DNA from: an uncultured Planctomycetaceae bacterium
Lineage (GTDB): Bacteria > Planctomycetota > Planctomycetia > Pirellulales > Pirellulaceae
Assembly (NCBI GenBank): GCA_903927685.1
Contig: CAIYOB010001451.1
Coordinates: 1 to 5,341 of the forward strand
Direction of reading: 5' to 3'
Length of the DNA: 5,341 bases
Part shown: positions 1 through 5,341 of the stretch, in pieces
Layout of the letters: each line of letters opens with the position of its first letter
Position numbering within the stretch: position 1 is the first letter of the stretch
Notes under the pieces: generated by a model
What the model saw: the letters and a program-made list of their open reading frames with translations, nothing else
Told to the model about the DNA's origin: nothing
Database searches by the model: none
Translations under genes and position numbers: made by a program

Positions 1-33
1 AGAATTGCGCGTGATCTGTTCATCGTTTGGACA

Positions 34-49
34 CCGCGAACCTTCGCGG
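34..49. repeat. Small GC-rich hairpin (6-bp stem, tetraloop)
   Basis: CCGCGA at 34-39 pairs perfectly with TCGCGG at 44-49 around a four-base loop (40-43). It lies just outside the large nested palindrome, on the side away from yidC, and shares bases 47-49 with that palindrome's outermost arm, so the two structures would compete. No T-run follows on either strand, so it does not look like a classical intrinsic terminator. A six-base stem can occur by chance in GC-rich DNA. Confidence 0.4.
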
Positions 50-212
50 CCCGCTAGCAACGCTCACGAAATGACTTCCCCATTTCGGCTCAGTTCGTTT
101 AACGCAGAGCCGGCAGGCGACGGCGGATCAGTCGGATGCGGCCACCGCAGCCGTCGCCTGCCGGCTTGGCGTTAAACGAGGACTCTATTTCGTGAACGAT
201 GCTACCGCGCCG
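47..212. repeat. Large nested palindrome downstream of yidC (REP/MITE-like)
   Basis: Two inverted repeats are nested here. Inner stem: 96-124 pairs with 150-178, 29 positions with one mismatch (106/168) and one G-T wobble (107/167). It includes a perfect 16-bp core (GCCGGCAGGCGACGGC at 109-124 against 150-165) and a perfect 10-bp outer part (CGTTTAACGC at 96-105 against 169-178). The 25-base loop holds a mini-hairpin (TGCGG 137-141 with CCGCA 145-149) and two CGGAT copies (124-128, 133-137). Outer arms: 47-72 matches the reverse complement of 187-212 at 22 of 26 positions, with CACGAAAT the perfect innermost part. The spacers between arms are unequal, 23 bases (73-95) and 8 bases (179-186). 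It starts 72 bases past the yidC stop and no T-run follows, so it looks more like a dispersed palindromic element or a structured 3' region than a standard terminator. No coding sequence, transposase fragment or clear target-site duplication is visible. The palindrome is seen directly; its class is inferred. Confidence 0.85.
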
Positions 213-284
213 GCGGCGTTTTCATCTTGGCCTTCCCCGCTTGCCCGCCAACGGGTACTCGGGGCTGTCGGTATGGGCCAGCGG

Positions 285-2795
285 TCATTTCCGCCGCGGC
301 CGGCGGCCGGGCTTGGTTTTGGCCGGATCGAGGGCGGGGTTGAATTTGGCGGCCACGCGCTGCCACAGCGGCGTGGTGGGTTCCTCCGGCTTGTTCAGCT
401 GCGAACCGATGGGCGGCAGCAGTTTCCGCTCGGCGATGCTCCACAGGCTGGAAGCGATGAAGTACACGCACAGGCCGCTGGGCACGCGGAAGAACAGCAG
501 GCCCATGAAGACCATCATGTACTTCATCATCGACTGTTGCATCCGCGTCTGCTCGTCGGTCGCCGGCGGCATGAACATCTTCTGCTGCCACAGGAACAGC
601 ACGATTGTCACGAGGGGCAGGACGTTGAAATAGGGCCCCAGCCAGCCATTTTCCCCCGCCAAGAACGCCGGCAGGTGTTCTTTCCAGTACCACAACATGT
701 CGGGCCCGGCCAGGTTCGAGCACCAGGACAGGCCGGGGATCAGGGGGGCCTGCCGCAATTCCACGTCCACGGACAGCGCGCGGTACAGGCCGATGAAGAT
801 CGGCAACTGGATGAACATCAGCAGGCAGCCGCCCAAGGGCCGGTAGTTGTGCTTCTTGAACAACTCAGACTGCGCGGCGGCCCGCTTCTGCATGTCGTCC
901 TTGTACTTCTCGGCGATCTTCTTCATCTCCGGCGCCAGTTCCTGCATCATCTGCGCGTTGCGGGCGGCCTTGCGGCTGAGCGGAATCATGCCGCTGCGGA
1001 CCAGCACGGTCAGCAGGATGATCGCCAGCCCGTAGTTCACCCCGGGCAGGCTCTCGAACACGTGCAGGATCCAAGCCAGGAATCTCGCGATGCCGCGGAA
1101 CCAGCCGTATTCGATGCAACGTTCCAACTGGTACGCCGTCAGCAAGGCCGGCTGCTTCGGACCGGCGAAGATCGTGTACCGATTCACCCAGGCCTCGCCC
1201 GCCGGAATCTCGTGCGTTTGGCTGATCAGCCGGCAGGACACATTGAGCGTCTTGCTCAGCTTCTTGTCCACGTCGTGGATGTCTCCGACGGGAACCGCCA
1301 GGGCCTGCTTGAACAGCGGCGGTGCCGCCTCGTCCCCCAACGGCTTTAGGACCACGGAAAAGTACTGCGTGTCGACGCCTACGTAGTCCAACGGCTGCGG
1401 CTGGGGGTCGGCGAACAAGGGAATGTTCACCGGCTGGTTCTTCTCCTCCGCCGTTGTGGCTTCCGAGTAGATTTGGGTCGCACCGATCAGCCCATGACCG
1501 GTTGTGGGCGTGTTCCACAACACGTCCCGCGTGCCGGCGGCGGCGAACATCTTGGGGTGGATCTTCGTCAAGTACCACCAGCCTTCCAGCGGCAAGCCGT
1601 TGGGTCCATCCAGACGATAAGCCACCTGCTGGGGCGCCGCGCCCCGATTGCGGATTTCCACCTCCAACTGCAGGTCATAGGAAGGGAACGCGGCGTTGGC
1701 TAGTTCGTTCGCGGGCGTCTTGGCCAAACGATAACGTTTGACCAGTTCCAGGGCGCCTTCCGCGCCGATGGCTTTCAGGTGGGCCGCGCTCAACGTGAAG
1801 CTGAATTCCACCGCGGGGCCCCGCGGGTCAGCAGTCAGCTGCCGGACCTCCCAGCTGCTGCTCCGCGGGCTGGGCAACTTGTTCGGGTCGATCTCCTCCG
1901 CGCCGCGCGGGATGGATACCTCGCCGATGCTCTCCAAAGTCAACAGGAAGGAACCCGTGGCGGCCCCACCCGGAGCAGCCGATTCGTTCTGGCTGTCCTG
2001 GCGGACAATACTCAAGGGCGCGACCGTCAACGTTGCGGTCAGGAGTTCCTCCTTGGGCCGGCCGCCTTCGCTGGAACGAAGAACCGCGAGCTGGACGGCT
2101 TGGCCCGGTTTCGTTCCGCTGAGGTAGTGCTCCAAGTCGATCGCGTCCCGGACGGTCGTGCTGTCGATACGGCGGACGACGTCGCCGGGGCGGAGCCCCG
2201 GGCCGGCGGCGGGATTCTGAGGCTTGGCGGCGGCGGCCGGAGTGCCCGGGCCGACGACGTTCACGCGGCAGCCTTTGCCGCCGTCGATATCCTCCAGGGC
2301 GAGGTAGCCCAAGTAACCAGAGCTGTGTTCCAGATCTTGGAACCGGAGCTGTCCCCGGTCGGTCCGCTGGACCATCTCGATCCGCTCGACGGCCGCGCCC
2401 TGGTTGGAGAGCGTGACCATCAGCCGATACGGGCTGTCGGGGGCCATCGATCCCAAGGTGACCCACTGTTTCGGGACCGCGACCGGCGTCGCTGCGGCTG
2501 CGGTCGCGGCCGATTCCTTCGCGGCTTCTGCCTGTGGAGCGGCGGCAGGCGGCTGCGTCTCGGCCTTGGAACTGGCTTCGGCTTTCGCCGCCGGCTTGTC
2601 CAGCTTGGCGGTCGCGCCGTCGGGGCTCTTCTTCGCCGGAGCTGACTTGGATTTGGCCGGATCGGCGCCGCCTTGGGCCACGCCGGCGGGCGGCTGTGCG
2701 GCCGGTTTGGGCGGGTGCAGGTAATTCAGCAACTGCAGCCACGACAGGAAGACGAGCGCGGAGAGGACCAGAAAGAGGGCGAAGCGTTTTTCCAC
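285..2795 (-). CDS. yidC: Membrane protein insertase YidC with internal PDZ domain
   Basis: YidC/Oxa1-family insertase that inserts and folds inner-membrane proteins, alone or with SecYEG; 836 residues against about 550 in E. coli. Order: TM1 about 5-26; Ala/Pro/Lys-rich linker 28-110; periplasmic beta domain about 111-555, interrupted by a PDZ-type module (about 158-262); amphipathic helix about 564-580; TM2 about 586-606 with the conserved groove arginine R600 (NYGLAIILLTVLVRS, equivalent to E. coli R366); charged cytoplasmic hairpin about 608-650; TM3 about 653-674 (PLGGCLLMFIQLPIFIGLY) followed by the family motif VELRQAP; TM4 about 721-738; TM5 region about 755-787; basic tail ending RRPRRK. 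The GTG start is the only sensible choice: an in-frame TGA lies two codons upstream and AAAGG sits 9 bases ahead. It is last in the run, 29 bases after a phosphoesterase gene. The core and all key motifs are intact. The PDZ insert and long linker explain the extra length. Identification is firm. Confidence 0.97.
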   Translation of the reverse strand: MEKRFALFLVLSALVFLSWLQLLNYLHPPKPAAQPPAGVAQGGADPAKSKSAPAKKSPDGATAKLDKPAAKAEASSKAETQPPAAAPQAEAAKESAATAAAATPVAVPKQWVTLGSMAPDSPYRLMVTLSNQGAAVERIEMVQRTDRGQLRFQDLEHSSGYLGYLALEDIDGGKGCRVNVVGPGTPAAAAKPQNPAAGPGLRPGDVVRRIDSTTVRDAIDLEHYLSGTKPGQAVQLAVLRSSEGGRPKEELLTATLTVAPLSIVRQDSQNESAAPGGAATGSFLLTLESIGEVSIPRGAEEIDPNKLPSPRSSSWEVRQLTADPRGPAVEFSFTLSAAHLKAIGAEGALELVKRYRLAKTPANELANAAFPSYDLQLEVEIRNRGAAPQQVAYRLDGPNGLPLEGWWYLTKIHPKMFAAAGTRDVLWNTPTTGHGLIGATQIYSEATTAEEKNQPVNIPLFADPQPQPLDYVGVDTQYFSVVLKPLGDEAAPPLFKQALAVPVGDIHDVDKKLSKTLNVSCRLISQTHEIPAGEAWVNRYTIFAGPKQPALLTAYQLERCIEYGWFRGIARFLAWILHVFESLPGVNYGLAIILLTVLVRSGMIPLSRKAARNAQMMQELAPEMKKIAEKYKDDMQKRAAAQSELFKKHNYRPLGGCLLMFIQLPIFIGLYRALSVDVELRQAPLIPGLSWCSNLAGPDMLWYWKEHLPAFLAGENGWLGPYFNVLPLVTIVLFLWQQKMFMPPATDEQTRMQQSMMKYMMVFMGLLFFRVPSGLCVYFIASSLWSIAERKLLPPIGSQLNKPEEPTTPLWQRVAAKFNPALDPAKTKPGRRPRRK
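2010..2321 (-). other. PDZ-type domain inserted in YidC periplasmic region
   Basis: Residues about 158-262 of YidC read as a periplasmic PDZ fold. There is a carboxylate-loop-like YLGYLAL, then a strand ending VVGPGTPAAAA (the usual V-x-PGSPAA pattern), then GLRPGDVVRRIDSTTVRDAI with the hallmark G-L-x-P-G-D, then a helix (DLEHYLSGTKPGQ) and a strand ending LAVLR. A short extra loop (KPQNPAAGP) separates the PAA segment from GLRPGD. Domains of this type in HtrA, RseP and CtpA proteases bind C-termini or exposed hydrophobic ends of substrates. Here the module is inserted near the start of the YidC beta domain, which resumes around residue 280. A role in recruiting periplasmic clients or partner proteins is inference. 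Confidence 0.8.
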
Positions 2796-2803
2796 GATTC
2801 AAG

Positions 2804-2809
2804 ACCTTT
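2804..2809 (-). promoter_or_regulatory. Ribosome binding site of yidC
   Basis: AAAGGT on the minus strand lies 8-9 bases ahead of the GTG at 2795-2793. It supports the GTG start, which is also fixed by the in-frame TGA (2801-2799) immediately upstream. The site lies in the 29-base gap after the preceding phosphoesterase stop. Confidence 0.6.
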
Positions 2810-2824
2810 GGCAGGAAACAGCGA

Positions 2825-3574
2825 TCATCGCCCATCTCGCAAGCGATCACCGAGGAAGTTGTCCAATTCCGGGATAGCGTAAATCTTCCGCGCGGTTTCT
2901 TCAAAGGGGTATTCCACGCGGCGGAAGCGCACCGACCCCTCCTCCAGAATCGCATAGCACGAGCGGCGGTCGCCGTCCCGCGGCTGGCCCACGCTGCCGA
3001 CGTTGATCATCGCCCGCTGGCTGCCCAGCGGATAGACTTCGCCAATTTGATCCGGGCGGAGGAAGCGGCCGTCTTCGGTCAACACGCCCGGAACATGCGT
3101 ATGCCCCTGAAAGCAGACGCGCTCGATCACGCTGAACAGCTTCTCGAGCTTTCGCGGGTTGTGGACGTCTTCGGGAAAGACGTATTCGTTCAAAGGGCTG
3201 CGGGGCGAGCCGTGGACGAACAGCAAGCCGTCTTCGCGAATCGTCCGCGGCAATTCGAGCAGGAAATTCCAGCGGCGGAGGTTCCGCTCGGGGGAATCCG
3301 GGGGAGCCTCGAGCTGGGAGCGTGTCCAGAAAACGGCCCGTTCCGCGTTGGCGCTGAACCCCTCCGGGTCGAACAGGGCCCCCTGGTCATGATTGCCCAG
3401 GACGCAGGCATCGAACTTCAGGACGAGATCGATACAGTCGCAGGGGTTAGGCCCGTAACCAACGACGTCGCCCAGGCAATAGAACTCCGTCACCCCTTGC
3501 GAGGCCGCGTCCGCCAGCACCGCCGTCAAGGCTTCGAGGTTGGCATGAATGTCGCTGACAATGGCCCGTTTCAA
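2825..3574 (-). CDS. Calcineurin-like metallophosphoesterase, second tandem copy
   Basis: A 249-residue cytoplasmic metallophosphoesterase of the YfcE-like type (Metallophos_2 fold), expected to hydrolyse a phosphomono- or diester at a dimetal centre. All metal-ligand motifs are present: D8-x-H10 ([10 protein letters not shown]), G35-D36 in [17 protein letters not shown] at 60-63, H121 in HGSPR, and GHTH at 157-160. The C-terminal block [11 protein letters not shown] is also typical of the family. No signal peptide or membrane segment is seen. I place the start at the TTG at 3574-3572. It is preceded by GGAAGGGG at 8 bases and aligns residue for residue with the start of the upstream paralogue. 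The longer reading from the TTG at 3610 would add 12 residues and overlap the upstream stop. The gene lies 32 bases after its paralogue and 29 bases before yidC, so co-transcription is likely. The substrate is unknown; a nucleotide, nucleic-acid or protein phosphate are all possible. Confidence 0.92.
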   Translation of the reverse strand: MKRAIVSDIHANLEALTAVLADAASQGVTEFYCLGDVVGYGPNPCDCIDLVLKFDACVLGNHDQGALFDPEGFSANAERAVFWTRSQLEAPPDSPERNLRRWNFLLELPRTIREDGLLFVHGSPRSPLNEYVFPEDVHNPRKLEKLFSVIERVCFQGHTHVPGVLTEDGRFLRPDQIGEVYPLGSQRAMINVGSVGQPRDGDRRSCYAILEEGSVRFRRVEYPFEETARKIYAIPELDNFLGDRLRDGR

Positions 3575-3582
3575 GCTGGTTT

Positions 3583-3590
3583 CCCCTTCC
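3583..3590 (-). promoter_or_regulatory. Ribosome binding site deciding the TTG start at 3574
   Basis: GGAAGGGG on the minus strand ends 8 bases before the TTG at 3574-3572. The paralogue upstream has the same 8-base spacing to its own TTG. This favours the shorter reading of the gene over the TTG at 3610, which overlaps the preceding stop codon. Confidence 0.65.
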
Positions 3591-3606
3591 CGTCGGCGGC
3601 TCGAAG

Positions 3607-4359
3607 TCAACGGCCAGCCAGCAGCCGATCGCCGAGCATATTATCCAGGTTCGGCACGGCGTAGATTTTCTTGGCGACCACTTCGACGGGGTAGTCCACG
3701 CGACGGAACACGATGCGGTCGCCATCCACGATGACGTAACAGGCCCGCGGGTCGCTGTCCCGCGGCTGGCCGACGGAGCCCACGTTGATCATCGCCTTGT
3801 CACCGGTCAGCCGGTACTCGTAGTTGCAGTCCTCCGGCGTCAGGAACTCCAGGTGACTGGTAAACACGCCGGGAATATGGGTGTGCCCTTGGAAGCAGTA
3901 CCGGGGCACCAAGCCGAACAGGGCTTCCATCTTGCGATGGTTGTAGACGTCTTCCGGGAACACGTACTCGTTGGTCGGCTCGCGCGGCGAGCCGTGGACG
4001 TACATCGTCTCGTCCTGGGTGACCGAACGGGGCAGTTCCCCCAGAAAATCCCAGCGGGCGTTGACGCGGGCCGCTCCACCGGGGCCGTTGTCCAACTGGT
4101 CGCGGGTCCAATAGACGGCCCGCAGCGCCACGGGATTGAAACCTTCCGGATCGAACTGGGCCGCCTGATCGTGATTCCCCATGACGCAGACTTTGCAGCG
4201 TCGGCTGATCTCGTCCAGGCATTCGCAGGGGTTGGGACCGTAGCCGATCACATCGCCCAGGCAGTAAATTTCGGTGACACCTTGTTGCCGGATGTCGTCC
4301 AGCACGGCCCGCAGTGCTTCCAGGTTCGCGTGGATATCACTGATCAATGCGCGTTTCAA
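3607..4359 (-). CDS. Calcineurin-like metallophosphoesterase, first tandem copy
   Basis: A 250-residue metallophosphoesterase and paralogue of the next gene, identical at roughly 60% of positions by hand alignment with a one-residue gap. Motifs in order: D8-x-H10 in [12 protein letters not shown] at 35-36 in [17 protein letters not shown] at 61-64, H122 in HGSPR, GHTH at 158-161, and [11 protein letters not shown] near 190-200. The metal site is therefore complete and the enzyme is probably active. It is soluble, with no signal peptide. Translation starts at TTG (4359-4357), with AAGAGG 8 bases upstream. It is the first gene of the run ending in yidC, and the region upstream is the likely promoter area. 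Synonymous positions differ widely from the paralogue (in DIHANLE, GAT ATC CAC GCG against GAC ATT CAT GCC), so the duplication is old. The copies differ most in the segment between GNHD and HGSPR and in the stretch after GHTH, which may reflect different substrates. The exact reaction is not known. Confidence 0.93.
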   Translation of the reverse strand: MKRALISDIHANLEALRAVLDDIRQQGVTEIYCLGDVIGYGPNPCECLDEISRRCKVCVMGNHDQAAQFDPEGFNPVALRAVYWTRDQLDNGPGGAARVNARWDFLGELPRSVTQDETMYVHGSPREPTNEYVFPEDVYNHRKMEALFGLVPRYCFQGHTHIPGVFTSHLEFLTPEDCNYEYRLTGDKAMINVGSVGQPRDSDPRACYVIVDGDRIVFRRVDYPVEVVAKKIYAVPNLDNMLGDRLLAGR

Positions 4360-4367
4360 TCGACAGA

Positions 4368-4373
4368 CCTCTT
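4368..4373 (-). promoter_or_regulatory. Ribosome binding site deciding the TTG start at 4359
   Basis: AAGAGG on the minus strand lies 8 bases before the TTG at 4359-4357. No other start upstream in frame has a comparable site. The resulting N-terminus, [10 protein letters not shown], places the first metal ligand at residue 8 as expected for the family. Confidence 0.65.
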
Positions 4374-4447
4374 GTGCTAAGACAAATTGAAGGCGAAGCC
4401 AAAGTCATCCCGTGCGAACGAGGAATCGGGGTTCGGTCAAGCAAGGT

Positions 4448-4477
4448 ATTGTATCGTTCTGCCAAGGACTTACGCAA
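4448..4477 (-). promoter_or_regulatory. Candidate sigma-70-like promoter of the phosphoesterase-yidC run
   Basis: On the minus strand TTGCGT (4477-4472) is followed after 18 bases by TACAAT (4453-4448). TACAAT matches the TATAAT consensus at five of six positions; the -35 matches TTGACA at only three of six. Transcription from here would give a leader of roughly 80 bases before the TTG at 4359. The position suits an operon promoter, but a match this weak is common by chance, and promoter rules in planctomycetes are poorly defined. Confidence 0.25.
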
Positions 4478-4670
4478 GCTGTGTCCCAACCGTAACTTAC
4501 GAAACGCAGGCCGCCGCGGAAACTGCGCCGACGCTCCGTATGCAGTCCTTGTCACGGCGGGCATGATTCGCTGCAAGTGCTTGCCTTGTATTGATTTATG
4601 GTCGCGGCGCCGAAGTGTTGCGATGTGTTGCGGACCCGAGCTCAGGGCCCGACCAGGCGGAGGGCGGGGT

Positions 4671-4708
4671 GCAGCGAGCCCCAGGGATAAGAACTGGGGG
4701 CTCGCCGC
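4671..4708. repeat. GC-rich hairpin 3' of the oxoamine synthase gene
   Basis: GCGAGCCCC at 4674-4682 pairs perfectly with GGGGCTCGC at 4697-4705. Past one A/C mismatch the stem extends by two pairs (4671-4672 with 4707-4708). The 14-base loop can close further with CAG/CTG if one G bulges out. It lies 60 bases past the stop of the minus-strand oxoamine synthase gene. No T-run follows on the minus strand, so an intrinsic terminator of the usual kind is unlikely; a REP-like palindrome or an RNA 3'-end structure fits better. CCCCAG also recurs at 4727-4732 and 4741-4746, so alternative pairings with the CTGGGG arm are possible. Confidence 0.7.
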
Positions 4709-4728
4709 TCGTACCTCGCGGCTCGACC
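4701..4728. repeat. Four CTCG motifs phased every 7 bases
   Basis: The plus strand reads CTCGCCG, CTCGTAC, CTCGCGG, CTCGACC as four consecutive heptamers. The first four bases are invariant and the last three vary. The array overlaps the right arm of the hairpin at 4671-4708. It is short and non-coding. It could be a decayed tandem repeat, part of a dispersed element, or a chance pattern in GC-rich DNA. Confidence 0.6.
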
Positions 4729-4768
4729 CCAGCCACCCAACCCCAGAATCCTTGCCCTGGCCAGAGTT

Positions 4769-5341
<573 letters not shown>

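Larger units (their letters stand above)
4360..4768. other. Gene-free gap between the oxoamine synthase and the phosphoesterase run
   Basis: These 409 bases hold no convincing gene on either strand. Open frames across it (for example plus 4347-4772 and minus 4337-4576) have no recognisable motif and overlap real genes. The half next to the oxoamine synthase (about 4630-4768) is very GC-rich and repeat-like, with a hairpin and a phased CTCG repeat. The half next to the phosphoesterase (4360-4600) is more mixed in composition and should contain the operon promoter and a 5' leader. ACTTACG occurs twice (4468-4474 and 4495-4501), with no evident meaning. Confidence 0.7.

Noticed and set aside
202..225. 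Tiny minus-strand ORF (MKTPPAR) with a GGGGAAGG 5 bases ahead
   Set aside because: Seven codons with a good ribosome site is suggestive of a leader peptide, but no gene follows in the window, it overlaps the palindrome's outer arm, and such short frames arise by chance.
192..1349. A 385-codon plus-strand open frame opposite yidC
   Set aside because: Its translation is rich in Gln, His, Arg and Gly with no family motif, as expected for the antisense of a GC-rich gene. The yidC frame opposite contains all insertase motifs.
3575..3610. Longer N-terminus for the second phosphoesterase, from the TTG at 3610
   Set aside because: It adds a 12-residue polar stretch absent from the paralogue, overlaps the upstream stop, and ignores the better-placed Shine-Dalgarno ahead of the TTG at 3574.
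2534..3664. A 376-codon plus-strand open frame opposite yidC and a phosphoesterase
   Set aside because: It spans two well-supported minus-strand genes and the gap between them, and no domain is recognisable. It is a shadow of codon bias.
2825..4359. Tandem phosphoesterases as an assembly or recent-duplication artefact
   Set aside because: The two copies differ at many synonymous and about 40% of amino-acid positions, so they are genuine old paralogues.
4435..4440. TTGACC on the minus strand as a -35 box
   Set aside because: It is close to the TTGACA consensus, but no AT-rich -10 hexamer lies 16-18 bases downstream.

Overview
The window is GC-rich, gene-dense bacterial DNA in which every supported gene lies on the minus strand. 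The best guess at the source is a planctomycete (Pirellulales-like). The main reason is the YidC insertase: it carries a PDZ-type domain inside its periplasmic part, a long Ala/Pro/Lys linker and a basic C-terminal tail, an architecture I associate with that phylum. Non-ATG starts and palindromic intergenic repeats fit but do not prove this. The assignment is inferred from family knowledge; no database was searched.

Reading along the minus strand (right to left), the first gene is the C-terminal half of a PLP-dependent alpha-oxoamine synthase-type enzyme (4769-5341), cut by the window edge. A gene-free gap of 409 bases follows (4360-4768). It holds a GC-rich hairpin, a short 7-base-phased CTCG repeat and a weak candidate promoter. 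Next is a compact three-gene run: two tandem paralogous calcineurin-like metallophosphoesterases (3607-4359 and 2825-3574, about 60% identical by hand alignment), then yidC (285-2795). The gaps are 32 and 29 bases and each gene has a Shine-Dalgarno-like sequence, so one transcript is likely. All three use non-ATG starts (TTG, TTG, GTG). Downstream of yidC the last 284 bases hold no gene but contain an unusually large nested palindrome (about 47-212).

Functionally, yidC supplies the membrane insertase/chaperone for inner-membrane proteins. The phosphoesterases retain every metal-binding motif expected for active enzymes, but their substrate cannot be read from sequence and a link to membrane insertion is suggested only by operon proximity. 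The oxoamine synthase fragment probably belongs to a separate transcription unit.

I found no wholly new multi-gene system. The items most worth a second look are the nested palindrome after yidC, the PDZ insertion in YidC, the tandem phosphoesterase pair, and the hairpin plus heptad repeat in the 409-base gap.
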